Shown here in pieces: positions 1-8,424 of a stretch of DNA of 50,399 nt. Position 1 is the stretch's first letter, and each line of letters starts with the position of its first letter. The notes under the pieces were generated by a model. The model was given only the letters and a program-made list of their open reading frames with translations. It was not told the DNA's origin and did no database searches. Origin of the DNA: Bacteroidales bacterium (GTDB lineage Bacteria; Bacteroidota; Bacteroidia; Bacteroidales; UBA932); contig JAQVRQ010000007.1 of assembly GCA_028700975.1 (NCBI GenBank), positions 1-50,399 on the forward strand, in the 5' to 3' direction. The translations under genes were made by a program, and so were the position numbers.

Positions 1-267
1 CTGGAGTTTCCCAGCAGGAATATTAATTGAAAAAATTAATGTAGATGGTGTCAAAATTACTGTCTCCCCTCCGGAGGGTCTTTGAAGTACTTTAATATTA
101 TCACTTTTAACCATTTCTGTGTTAAGGGATAATTCTGGTCTGTTTGACCTTCCCAGTATAATATAATTATCATCCGGTTGCCATATTATATAACTATCTG
201 TGCATAAAGGCGATAATAAATCTGCATCTGGAAGATAGTAGGGGAGAGCTGTAATTTTTTTCTGCAT
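1..267 (-). CDS. Lipoate-protein ligase A-like protein (N-terminal part, cut by window edge)
   Basis: This ORF is not in the supplied track because it runs off the left edge; 89 codons from an ATG at 265-267 are visible and open. Around residues 68-78 the translation contains RPSGGETVIL followed by a Phe-Ser segment. This resembles the RRxSGGGxVxxD..NxxxS substrate loop of the lipoate/biotin ligase fold (LplA/LipB/BirA superfamily). Such enzymes attach lipoate to the lysine of lipoyl domains. It is the last visible gene of the 2-oxoacid dehydrogenase operon, 17 bases after the E3 stop, which fits a role in loading the E2 encoded upstream. The loop has GGET where many LplA proteins have GGGA, so it may be a divergent ligase or an octanoyl/lipoyl transferase. 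The fold is likely; the exact reaction is inferred. Confidence 0.7.
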   Translation of the reverse strand, partial: MQKKITALPYYLPDADLLSPLCTDSYIIWQPDDNYIILGRSNRPELSLNTEMVKSDNIKVLQRPSGGETVILTPSTLIFSINIPAGKLQ

Positions 268-284
268 TATATTGATTTCCAATA

Positions 285-1637
285 TTATTTATGTATTGCT
301 TTATCTACGGCTTCAAATCCTGCTTCCATAAATACTTCAGAAACTGTAGGATGTGTATGTACTGTCTGTGCAATATCATAAACAGTTGATTCCAACTGGA
401 TATAGGCAGCAGCTTCGTTAATCATATCTGTTGCATTAGGAGCTACTATTTGAACACCAAGAACTTCTCCAATTTTATTGTCAGATAAAATTCTAACAAA
501 ACCCTCTGCTGACCCCTCTGTTTGCGCTTTTCCATTTGCAGAAAGCGGAAATTCGCTTACTTTATAGTCGTATCCACCCTCTTTTAATTGATCTTCTGTA
601 AGTCCTATTTGAGCTGCTTCAGGGACTGTGTACATATTCATAGGTAACTTGGAAATATCAAGTTTTGCTTCAATACCCTTTAGTCTGTTAATTACAAATA
701 ATCCTTGAGCAGAACCAATGTGAGCAAACATCGCTGTGCCATTAACATCCCCAACTGCGTAAATCCCTTTAACTGAGGTTTCGCAATTTTCATCAACAAT
801 TATATAACCATCTTTTTCAGCTATTTCAATATCTGATGGAACAATGTTAGCCTTTCTGTCTGAAGCATTAATTATTATATCGCATTCAACTTCCCTCCCC
901 GAAAGATTTAGAGTGCCATTTTCCCATATTTCTGAGGTTGATGTAATTTGTGTATTATATATAATATTAATCTTCTCCTTTTTAAGCTTGCTTTCCATAT
1001 AGTTTCTTACATACGAGTCAGCTTTTGGCATAATATGAGAAGAGTCTGAAATTAAACTAACATTTTTTCCCATCATATTGAATAACTGAGCTAGTTCAAT
1101 AGCAACAGGGCTTTTGCCAACTACCACAATATTTTGAGGCACCTCTCTCTCAGTAAATAATTTTTTTGGTTCAACAACAAGGTTATCAAATTTGCTTTCA
1201 ATTTTGGGAGAAGATGATCCGGTGGCAATAATTATGTTTTTCGTTTCAAGCAGTCTGTTGTCTGCTAGTACTGAATTTGGCGATATTATTTTTGCCTCTC
1301 CAATTATTATGTCAATCCCATTCTTTTTCAGAAGGAATTCAACACCACCGGTAAGCCTTTTCACAATAGTATTTGACCTTTTAATACCCTTCGTCCAATT
1401 AAATGATATGGATTTTTTATCAATTCCTTCAATTCCAAATCTTGCAGAATCATTTGATATTCTTTGATATAGTTTAACACTCTCCATCATTGCCTTAGAT
1501 GGAATACAGCCCCAATTCAGACACATTCCGCCAATTTGATTCTTTTCAATTATGGCTGTCTTAAGGCCTACTTGGCCGGCTCTGATAGCTGCAACATAAC
1601 CAGCAGGTCCTGAACCTATTATTATTAAATCATACAT
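285..1637 (-). CDS. lpdA: Dihydrolipoyl dehydrogenase (E3)
   Basis: This is the FAD-dependent E3 component, which reoxidises dihydrolipoamide on E2 and passes electrons to NAD+. Residues 1-20 carry the FAD dinucleotide-binding motif GSGPAG. The redox-active disulfide is Cys39/Cys44 in GGMCLNWGCIPSK. A second Rossmann segment (VVVGKSPVAIELAQ) lies near residue 170, the FAD-contacting AVGDVNG near 295, and the C-terminal dimer-interface motif HTHPTVSE with the catalytic His-Glu pair near 430. The length of 450 residues is normal. The second nucleotide-binding loop reads GKSPVA rather than the usual GGGxxG, a mild divergence. It lies 17 bases after the E2 gene and before a lipoate ligase, as expected for a 2-oxoacid dehydrogenase operon. 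Confidence 0.93.
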   Translation of the reverse strand: MYDLIIIGSGPAGYVAAIRAGQVGLKTAIIEKNQIGGMCLNWGCIPSKAMMESVKLYQRISNDSARFGIEGIDKKSISFNWTKGIKRSNTIVKRLTGGVEFLLKKNGIDIIIGEAKIISPNSVLADNRLLETKNIIIATGSSSPKIESKFDNLVVEPKKLFTEREVPQNIVVVGKSPVAIELAQLFNMMGKNVSLISDSSHIMPKADSYVRNYMESKLKKEKINIIYNTQITSTSEIWENGTLNLSGREVECDIIINASDRKANIVPSDIEIAEKDGYIIVDENCETSVKGIYAVGDVNGTAMFAHIGSAQGLFVINRLKGIEAKLDISKLPMNMYTVPEAAQIGLTEDQLKEGGYDYKVSEFPLSANGKAQTEGSAEGFVRILSDNKIGEVLGVQIVAPNATDMINEAAAYIQLESTVYDIAQTVHTHPTVSEVFMEAGFEAVDKAIHK

Positions 1638-1654
1638 ATTTATCCCCCTTTTTG

Positions 1655-2938
1655 TTATTCCATTATTAGACTAACCGGATCTTCCAGGTAATCCATAATT
1701 GTATTTATAAATCTAGCGGTTTCTCCTCCATCTGCAATTCGATGATCTACACTTAAGGATAAAGGCAGAACTAATCCTGGTACAACTTGATCATTTTTAA
1801 CTATAGGTTTTTTGTTAATTCTTCCAATACCTAATATCCCTGCTTGTGGATAGTTGATTACCGGTACTGCAAAAAGGCCTCCAATACTACCATAACTAGT
1901 TATACTGAATGTACCATCTTTCATATCATTAAGAGTAAGCTTTCCATCTTTTGCTTTATCAGATAGGATCTGTATCTCCTTTGCAATTTCTTTAATTGAA
2001 ATTTTATCTGCATCTCTTATTACAGGAACTACAAGACCTTTTGGTGTGTCTATCGCTATTCCGATATTATAATATTTTTTATAAATCATAACTCCCTTTT
2101 CCATATCCATCTCTGCGTTTAAAGCACGGTATTTTTTTAGTGAAAGGGCAGTGGCTTTTATGATAAAGGCTAGATAGGTTAATTTAACATCATCATTTGC
2201 GTATCTCTCCTTATACCTTTTTCTTACTTTATCAAGCTCACTAATTTCCACCTCCTCAAAAACTGTCATATGCGCAGCATTATGTTTGCTTTGAATCATA
2301 TTTTTTGCGATGGTTTTTCTTATTTGAGATAAAGGTTCCATCTCAACAAGTTTCTCATCAGAAACAATTCTTGAGTTTGTACCTGTTGAAGTAGGAGAAG
2401 TTGTAGTATCTGAGGCAAATCTGACTATATCTTCTTTAGTGACTCTTCCGGCAGGGCCGGTCCCTTTCACCTGGTTAATATCAATCCCACTTTCTTTTGC
2501 AAGGGCTCTCGCAACAGGGGTTGCTAGAACTCTTTTTGGTTTATCACTTAATTTTATTGAACTAGTATCAACACCCTCTTTGCTTGCTGAAAGAACTGCG
2601 CTATTTCCTGCTACCTCCAATGTCCCAACTACTCCAGCGCCCTCTTCTTCAACTGACTCTGCTTTTGATGCCTCTGCAACAGCAGCTTCCCCCTCAACTC
2701 CAGCCATATCAATCTCCACTAGAGCGGAGCCAACGTGTATCGTCTCTCCGACTTTGCCAAATTTTGCTGCAATAATTCCATCTCTGGGGGAGGGGATAGC
2801 CGTTACAACTTTATCGGTTTCCATTGTGACAAGAGAATCTCCCATCTTTACACTTTGGCCCTTTTCCACGTGCCACTCAACAATAGTTCCCTCTTCCAGG
2901 CCTTCACCAATATCTGGAAATTTAAATATATATCTCAT
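1655..2938 (-). CDS. 2-oxoacid dehydrogenase E2, dihydrolipoamide acyltransferase
   Basis: This is the core acyltransferase of a pyruvate or branched-chain 2-oxoacid dehydrogenase complex. One lipoyl domain occupies residues 1-78, with lipoyl-lysine Lys43 in METDKVV. An Ala/Glu/Ser-rich linker follows to about residue 130. A peripheral subunit-binding domain (ATPVARALAKESGIDINQVKG, then GRVTKEDI) lies at about 137-172. The catalytic domain covers about 195-427 and ends with the active-site motif DHRIADG. The length of 427 residues is typical of a single-lipoyl-domain E2. It sits 4 bases after the E1beta stop, so the two are probably translationally coupled. The sequence does not decide between acetyl and branched acyl substrates; E1alpha looks somewhat more PdhA-like. 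Confidence 0.92.
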   Translation of the reverse strand: MRYIFKFPDIGEGLEEGTIVEWHVEKGQSVKMGDSLVTMETDKVVTAIPSPRDGIIAAKFGKVGETIHVGSALVEIDMAGVEGEAAVAEASKAESVEEEGAGVVGTLEVAGNSAVLSASKEGVDTSSIKLSDKPKRVLATPVARALAKESGIDINQVKGTGPAGRVTKEDIVRFASDTTTSPTSTGTNSRIVSDEKLVEMEPLSQIRKTIAKNMIQSKHNAAHMTVFEEVEISELDKVRKRYKERYANDDVKLTYLAFIIKATALSLKKYRALNAEMDMEKGVMIYKKYYNIGIAIDTPKGLVVPVIRDADKISIKEIAKEIQILSDKAKDGKLTLNDMKDGTFSITSYGSIGGLFAVPVINYPQAGILGIGRINKKPIVKNDQVVPGLVLPLSLSVDHRIADGGETARFINTIMDYLEDPVSLIME

Positions 2939-2942
2939 AATA

Positions 2943-3920
2943 CTAATATTTTACAATTTTTTCAATCTCATAGAAAATTTTATAAGGATCCTGCATATAA
3001 TGATGCTCTCCCTTTGGAAGTGGAACTATCACATCAAAACCAGAAACTCTTACAGGAGGCGCTTCAAGATGAAGAAAGGCCTCTTCAATGGCTATTTGGC
3101 TTATTTCTGCACCAAGTCCAAAAGATTTTGGGCCCTCAGTGACAGTGATGATTCTGCCTGTCTTCTTAACAGATTTTGAAATAGTCTCTTTATCTATTGG
3201 ATAAATTGATCTTAAGTCTATAAGCTCAACGCTTATTCCTGCCTCCTTTGCCATAACTATAGCTTTCTGAACCTCTCTAATCATTGCTCCAAACGATACA
3301 ATAGTTACGTCTTTGCCTTGCGAAATTACATTTGCTTTCCCTAGAGGAATTGTGTATTTGCCTTCAGCAACCTCTTGTTTTATGGCCCTGTAAATCCTCT
3401 TGGGCTCCATAAAAAGGATTGTGTCGTTACTTTCAATAGCAGAGATAAGCATTCCTTTGGCGTCGTGAGGAGTCGATGGGGCGACAACTTTAAGCCCTGG
3501 TATATGTCCAAAAATGGCCTCCATACTTTCACTATGATGTTCAAGGGCATTAATACCTCCTCCATATGGCATCCTAATAACCATCGGTGTTTTATGATCT
3601 CCTCTTGATCTGTTGTGCATTCTTGCTGCGTGACTTATGATCTGATTAAATGCAGGGTAGATGAATCCACAAAACTGCATCTCAACAATTGGCCTCAAAC
3701 CTGCAATCGACATACCTATTGCTGTACCTACAATCCCAGATTCTGCCAGAGGGGAGTCAAATACCCTATCGGCACCATACTTCTTCTGAAGCCCTTCTGT
3801 TACTCGGAAAACACCTCCTTCAACACCTACATCCTGTCCGTAAACAACAACGCTCCTGTCTTCATTCAACTTTATATCCAATGCATCATTAATTGCATTG
3901 ACCATATTCATTATTTTCAT
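2943..3920 (-). CDS. pdhB: 2-oxoacid dehydrogenase E1 component, beta subunit
   Basis: This is the beta half of the heterotetrameric thiamine-diphosphate E1. It is transketolase-like: the N-terminal pyrimidine-binding domain contains FDSPLAESGIVGTAIGMS (about 55-72) and VEMQFCGFIYPAFNQI (about 79-94), followed by RMPYGGGINALEHHSES. The C-terminal transketolase domain runs from about 200 and includes VELIDLRSIYPID. The length of 325 residues is standard for PdhB/BkdB. It follows the E1alpha gene by 26 bases and precedes E2 by 4. The symbol is given for the pyruvate form; a branched-chain (BkdB) role cannot be excluded from sequence alone. Confidence 0.9.
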   Translation of the reverse strand: MKIMNMVNAINDALDIKLNEDRSVVVYGQDVGVEGGVFRVTEGLQKKYGADRVFDSPLAESGIVGTAIGMSIAGLRPIVEMQFCGFIYPAFNQIISHAARMHNRSRGDHKTPMVIRMPYGGGINALEHHSESMEAIFGHIPGLKVVAPSTPHDAKGMLISAIESNDTILFMEPKRIYRAIKQEVAEGKYTIPLGKANVISQGKDVTIVSFGAMIREVQKAIVMAKEAGISVELIDLRSIYPIDKETISKSVKKTGRIITVTEGPKSFGLGAEISQIAIEEAFLHLEAPPVRVSGFDVIVPLPKGEHHYMQDPYKIFYEIEKIVKY

Positions 3921-3946
3921 TTCTCGTTCTCTTTTTAGGTTTGTTA

Positions 3947-5038
3947 TTATTTAGTCCTGGATGCTTTCCACTCCAGGAATCTTTCGTACTCTTTCTCTTG
4001 CTCTTTAAGATCATCCGGCATCTCGGCGTACATATATTTAAAAATGTCTTCCTTTGGATAAGGGCCATAATTTTCTGCTTCAATGAACTGCCTGTCAACC
4101 TCTACCTTGTATTGTTCTATTATCTTCTCCTCTTCTTTATCTGTCCAAAGTTTCTTTGAAATGAGATAACTTTTAAGCCTTTTTAATGGATCTTTTGTAT
4201 CCCAAAGCTCTTCCTCTTCCTTAGTTCTGTATTTAGAAGGGTCGTCAGAGGTAGTATGAGCTCCTTTTCTATATGTTACTGCCTCTATTAGTACGGGACC
4301 TTCACCTGATTCACATATCTTTATAGATTCCTGGAGTGTTTTATACATTGCAAAGTAATCGTTACCGTCAACTTTTATACCTTTAACTCCATATGCTATT
4401 GATTTTATTGCAAGGTTTTGTGATGCTGTTTGCATCTTTGTTGGAGTAGAGATTCCATATTGATTGTTTTGAATAATGAATATTACCGGAATTTTCCATA
4501 CTCCTGCAAAGTTTATGGCTTCGTGGAAATCCCCTTCCGATGTTCCGCCATCGCCTACAAAGGCATATACAAGGTCTTTATCCTTACTGTATTTAATTGC
4601 ATAGCCAAGGCCTGCTGCGTGAAGAAATTGCGATGCTATTGGAACGCTTATTGGAAGGGTTCTTTTTGCTTTGCTATATTTTGATCCATCCTCATATCCC
4701 ATAAAATAGAGAAACAGCTCTTTTAGTGTTACTCCTTTGGCAAGCATTGCTCCCATCTCTCTAAAAGCCGGAACAAGCCAGTCATTATCTTTGATTAAGG
4801 AACCTACAGCACCTGATATTGCCTCTTGACCATAATTTGGAGGGTATGTGTATATTCTACCCTGTCTCTGATATGATACTATCTGTAAATCAGCCGTTCT
4901 AGCAAAAAGCATATCCTTATATGCTTTTAAGAGATCTGCATCTTTAATTGAAGGCAACATATCCTTGGCTACAATCTTACCATTGTGGTCGAGGATCTGA
5001 AACTCTATGTTATTGATTGGATTATAATTGTTAAACAT
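3947..5038 (-). CDS. pdhA: 2-oxoacid (pyruvate) dehydrogenase E1 component, alpha subunit
   Basis: This is the thiamine-diphosphate-binding alpha subunit that decarboxylates the 2-oxoacid and hands the acyl group to lipoyl-E2. The ThDP/Mg motif starts at GDGGTSEGD (162-170) and ends at NNQYGIS (191-197). Near residue 265 the phosphorylation-loop-like segment GAHTTSDDPSKYR is conserved with PdhA and BkdA. The N-terminal part (YQRQGRIYTYPPNYGQEA) resembles Bacillus-type PdhA. The length of 363 residues is normal. It is the first gene of the E1alpha-E1beta-E2-E3-ligase operon. The ATG at 5038 lies behind an AT-rich leader. Pyruvate is the favoured substrate by resemblance, at moderate certainty. 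Confidence 0.88.
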   Translation of the reverse strand: MFNNYNPINNIEFQILDHNGKIVAKDMLPSIKDADLLKAYKDMLFARTADLQIVSYQRQGRIYTYPPNYGQEAISGAVGSLIKDNDWLVPAFREMGAMLAKGVTLKELFLYFMGYEDGSKYSKAKRTLPISVPIASQFLHAAGLGYAIKYSKDKDLVYAFVGDGGTSEGDFHEAINFAGVWKIPVIFIIQNNQYGISTPTKMQTASQNLAIKSIAYGVKGIKVDGNDYFAMYKTLQESIKICESGEGPVLIEAVTYRKGAHTTSDDPSKYRTKEEEELWDTKDPLKRLKSYLISKKLWTDKEEEKIIEQYKVEVDRQFIEAENYGPYPKEDIFKYMYAEMPDDLKEQEKEYERFLEWKASRTK

Positions 5039-5106
5039 AATTTTTTAATTAATGATTTTATTATAGAACAATCAATATTAGATATTGTTGAGGGTAGCAA
5101 GAATCA

Positions 5107-5135
5107 AATAAAAAGGGTGACTAAAAAGCCACCCT
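5107..5135 (-). terminator. Rho-independent terminator after the NagB/PIG-L gene
   Basis: Read on the minus strand, AGGGTGGCT pairs with AGTCACCCT (nine pairs including one G-U) around a UUUU loop. The run UUUUUAUUU follows directly. It starts 23 bases after the stop of the NagB/PIG-L gene and separates that operon from the dehydrogenase operon downstream. A second sequence further along can also pair with the first arm (see findings). Confidence 0.8.
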
Positions 5136-5158
5136 CAATTATTACAATAATTGAATTA

Positions 5159-7057
5159 TTATAAGTCGTGCCTTACAAAAAGTTCAATAGCCTGATACTC
5201 TGCCATACCCAGTTTATCAAATAGTAAGGCGGTATTGTGGTTCCTCTCTTCTGCCCTTTGCCAAAACTCTCTTTTATCAGAACCTGGAAAAAGAGGTCGG
5301 TCTTTTTGAGATTGATGTTTGAAGATAGCCTCTCTTTTGATGATTACCTCTTCCGGACTAAGTGGAACAGCCATATTGGAATCTTCTACATCCCACTCTT
5401 GCCAGGCTCCTCTATATAGCCATACTCTGCAATCTTTCATCCACTTCTCGTCTTTAAGCTCTTCCAAAGCAGCAAAAATTGCCTGTAGACAGACTCTGTG
5501 AGTACCATGAGGGTCGCTCAAGTCTCCTGCTGCGTATACTTGATGAGGTTTGACTTTTTGAAGAATGTTTTTAACAATTTCAATGTCGGCGCTGCTAACA
5601 GGCTTCTTCTTTACTCCTCCGGTTTCATAGAATGGCAAATCAAGAAAATGCACTCTGTTTTCCGGTATTTTAAGGTAACGACAAGCAGCTTTAGCTTCTC
5701 CTCTTCTAATAGCAGCTTTTACAGCTCTTATGCTAGGAGTATCTGGCTCTCCGGGATGCTTAACACTGAGTTCCTTAAGTGCGTTAGCATAAATGTTATC
5801 GCTTTTTGCAGTATCAAAATCAAATATTTTGGAACTATCTCTTAAGAAGTCAAGAAACCTTACAGCATCGTGATCAAATACTGCAATATTACCAGAGACT
5901 TGATATGCAATATGAACTTCGTGTCCGTGTTCTGAAAGTCTAGCCATTGTTCCACCCATTGATATTACATCATCATCAGGATGAGGGCTGAATATTATAA
6001 CCTTTTTGGGAAATGGTTTTGCTCTCTCAGGACGAGTAGAGTCATCTGCATTTGGTTTTCCTCCCGGCCATCCGGAAATAGTATGCTGAAGATCGTTGAA
6101 TACTTTTATATTAATCTTACTTGCAGGACCTTTTTCCGTAACAAGATCACTCATTCCATTATCGTTATAATCCCTATCAGTAAGCTTGAGAATAGGTTTA
6201 TCAAGTTTTTTGCATAACCAAAATACAGATTTTCTAATCATAAAATCTGTCCACTCAATGCTTCCTGTGAGCCAGGGGGTTTTAACCCTTGTTAGCTCAG
6301 CTGCAGCAGGCAGATCAATTATAATCTCAAGATTATCGTGTTGTTGGAGATAGGATAGGGGGGTTTGTTCATTAACAACTCCCTCCACCATTTTTGCAAT
6401 TGCTGGAGCCTTACCCTCACCCCAAGCTAGGAAGAAAATCTTCTTAGCAGAGAGTATGGTTTCAATACCCATTGTAAGGGCGTGGAATGGCACATATTCC
6501 ACTCCGAAGAACTCTGACGCAGCAGATATCCTTGAGGAGTAGTTAAGGGTAATTAGACGGGTTTTTGAGTTATAAGGAGAACCAGGCTCATTGAAACCCA
6601 TACCTCCGGTAACAAGGGCATCTATACCTCCGAATTTTTTAATCTTTAACTCATAGTTTTCGCAATAATCGTGAACATTAGCTTTAGGAATTTCTCCATC
6701 AAGAAAATGGATGTTTTCTGAAGGAATATCAATCCCATCAAGAAGGTATTCCTGGAAAAATCGGTAGTGACTTTGTAACTCCTTTTTATTCAAGGGCCAA
6801 TACTCTTCTACAGAAAAAAGCTGAACGTTTTTGAAGGATAAATCCTTCTTTTTATGAATGTTAACCAACTCTTCATAAACCTGAATTGCAGAAGAACTAG
6901 CGCTCAAAGCCAAAACGCAGTTCTGACCTTTTCTTGATTTGCTTCTTATAAGTTCTGCAATACTTTCGGCAACGAGAAGAGATGCTGCGGAAGAATCCTC
7001 GTAGATATCTACCGGGATTTTCTCGTACCTTTTTGTGAAATCACCGTGAATAATCAT
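5159..7057 (-). CDS. NagB-like / PIG-L (LmbE) deacetylase fusion protein, deaminase half degenerate
   Basis: This is a two-domain protein of the Bacteroidota long glucosamine-6-phosphate deaminase type. Residue numbers count from the ORF-track start (TTG at 7078). I prefer the ATG at 7057 (residue 8) because a TAnnTTTG promoter element overlaps the TTG. Residues 20-300 are NagB-like (FNEPGS at 162-167). Residues 355-639 are a PIG-L zinc deacetylase with HPDDD (366-370) and GDLSDPHGTHR near 565. In the NagB half the glycine-rich phosphate loop is replaced by ALSASSSA (57-64). The proton-acceptor Asp72 of E. coli NagB aligns with Glu. The loop carrying Asp141/His143 is shortened to VTGGM, so it has no histidine. 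The deacetylase half looks functional; deaminase activity is doubtful. It is co-oriented with rarA, 19 bases away from the longer start, and followed by a terminator. Confidence 0.85.
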   Translation of the reverse strand: MIIHGDFTKRYEKIPVDIYEDSSAASLLVAESIAELIRSKSRKGQNCVLALSASSSAIQVYEELVNIHKKKDLSFKNVQLFSVEEYWPLNKKELQSHYRFFQEYLLDGIDIPSENIHFLDGEIPKANVHDYCENYELKIKKFGGIDALVTGGMGFNEPGSPYNSKTRLITLNYSSRISAASEFFGVEYVPFHALTMGIETILSAKKIFFLAWGEGKAPAIAKMVEGVVNEQTPLSYLQQHDNLEIIIDLPAAAELTRVKTPWLTGSIEWTDFMIRKSVFWLCKKLDKPILKLTDRDYNDNGMSDLVTEKGPASKINIKVFNDLQHTISGWPGGKPNADDSTRPERAKPFPKKVIIFSPHPDDDVISMGGTMARLSEHGHEVHIAYQVSGNIAVFDHDAVRFLDFLRDSSKIFDFDTAKSDNIYANALKELSVKHPGEPDTPSIRAVKAAIRRGEAKAACRYLKIPENRVHFLDLPFYETGGVKKKPVSSADIEIVKNILQKVKPHQVYAAGDLSDPHGTHRVCLQAIFAALEELKDEKWMKDCRVWLYRGAWQEWDVEDSNMAVPLSPEEVIIKREAIFKHQSQKDRPLFPGSDKREFWQRAEERNHNTALLFDKLGMAEYQAIELFVRHDL

Positions 7058-7074
7058 ATCATTAGAATTGAACT

Positions 7075-7083
7075 GCAAAAATA
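7075..7083 (-). promoter_or_regulatory. Bacteroidota-type -7 promoter element (TATTTTTGC) for the NagB/PIG-L gene
   Basis: A perfect match to TAnnTTTG on the minus strand lies in the short rarA to NagB/PIG-L gap. It covers the TTG start proposed by the ORF track, so transcription from it would favour the ATG at 7057. This gives the fusion gene a possible transcript separate from rarA. Confidence 0.5.
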
Positions 7084-7097
7084 ATTAAAAATTGTTA

Positions 7098-8405
7098 TTA
7101 GTATTCATACTTTTCCCACAGACGCTCAAGCAGAGACCTTATCTCTCTTTCTCTTGGATTGTTAGCAGGATTGTAAAATTTTCTTCCAGACATTGACTCA
7201 GGCAAAAATTCCAAATCTGTAAAATTCCCTTCATATGAATGTGCATATTTATAATCCTGCCCATATCCAATGTTTTTCATCAGTTTTGTAGGAGCATTTC
7301 TCAAATGAAGAGGAACAGCTTTGAATCCAGATTTTTCAATTTCAGCAAGAGCTTCGTCTATAGCCATATAGGCAGAGTTGCTTTTAGTAGAAGTTGCCAA
7401 ATATATTGCTGTATGAGACAAGATAATTCTAGACTCTGGCATTCCAATTTTACTGACAGATTCAAAACAAGCGTTTGCTAAAAGCAGAGCATTTGGATTT
7501 GCAAGTCCAATATCCTCAGAAGCAAGTATAATCATTCGTCTTGCTATAAACAGTGGATCTTCTCCGCCTGATATCATCCTTGCCATCCAGTATATTGCAG
7601 CATTGGGATCAGACCCTCTTATACTCTTTATAAATGCAGATATAATATCGTAATGTTGCTCTCCATTTTTGTCGTACAAAGCAATATTTTCCTGAAGCTT
7701 CTCAGTAACCAGTTTGTTTGTTATAACAATTTTCTCCTCGCGTGAAAATGAGGAGAAAATAAGCTCGATTATATTTAAAAGTTTTCTAGCATCACCACCA
7801 GAAAATCTAAATAGGGCCTCATTTTCACTTATAGAAATATCTCTCTCTTTAAGAATTAAGTCTTCATTTAGAGCCCTCTTAGTAAGTTTATCAAGATCTT
7901 CTACTTCAAGAGATTTAAGAATATAAACTTGACAACGCGAGAGAAGGGGAGTTATAACTTCAAATGAGGGATTTTCAGTTGTAGCACCAATAAGCGTTAT
8001 TGTTCCATCCTCAACGGCACCCAACAGAGCATCCTGTTGGGATTTACTAAATCTATGAATTTCATCAATAAATAATATTGGTCTACTTTTGGTAAAAAGA
8101 GATCTTGATTTTGACTTTTCAATAATTTCCCTAACATCTTTAACGCCCGCATTTACAGCTGAAAGTGTGTAGAAAGGTCGTTCAAGTTTATGAGATATTA
8201 TTTTAGCAAGAGTTGTTTTGCCGACTCCGGGAGGGCCCCAAAGAATAAATGAGGAGATATTTCCACCCTCAATCATTTTTCTAAGCACAGCATCTTTACC
8301 GACCAAATGTTCCTGGCCAACATAGTCATCAAGGGTAGTAGGGCGTAGACGTTCTGCTAAAGGTGATGTTGGTGATGTTTCGCACTCCTCAGGGCTATTT
8401 AACAT
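7098..8405 (-). CDS. rarA: Replication-associated recombination protein A (RarA/MgsA), AAA+ ATPase
   Basis: This is a clamp-loader-like AAA+ ATPase that acts at stalled forks and is related to eukaryotic WRNIP1. Walker A is GPPGVGKT (57-64), Walker B is LFIDEIHRF (111-119), sensor 1 is [10 protein letters not shown], and an arginine-finger segment LLSRCQVY follows. The C-terminal MgsA tetramerisation domain includes the characteristic [22 protein letters not shown]. The length of 435 residues is typical. It lies 19 bases after the preceding minus-strand gene, probably in one transcript with it. Nothing in the sequence is unusual. Confidence 0.95.
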   Translation of the reverse strand: MLNSPEECETSPTSPLAERLRPTTLDDYVGQEHLVGKDAVLRKMIEGGNISSFILWGPPGVGKTTLAKIISHKLERPFYTLSAVNAGVKDVREIIEKSKSRSLFTKSRPILFIDEIHRFSKSQQDALLGAVEDGTITLIGATTENPSFEVITPLLSRCQVYILKSLEVEDLDKLTKRALNEDLILKERDISISENEALFRFSGGDARKLLNIIELIFSSFSREEKIVITNKLVTEKLQENIALYDKNGEQHYDIISAFIKSIRGSDPNAAIYWMARMISGGEDPLFIARRMIILASEDIGLANPNALLLANACFESVSKIGMPESRIILSHTAIYLATSTKSNSAYMAIDEALAEIEKSGFKAVPLHLRNAPTKLMKNIGYGQDYKYAHSYEGNFTDLEFLPESMSGRKFYNPANNPREREIRSLLERLWEKYEY

Positions 8406-8424
8406 AATATAAATTGTGTTATTA

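Noticed and set aside
2439-3179. Plus-strand ORF of 246 codons
   Set aside because: It lies antisense to the E2 and E1beta genes, is Ser/Pro/Thr-rich as expected for a shadow frame, and has no family motif.
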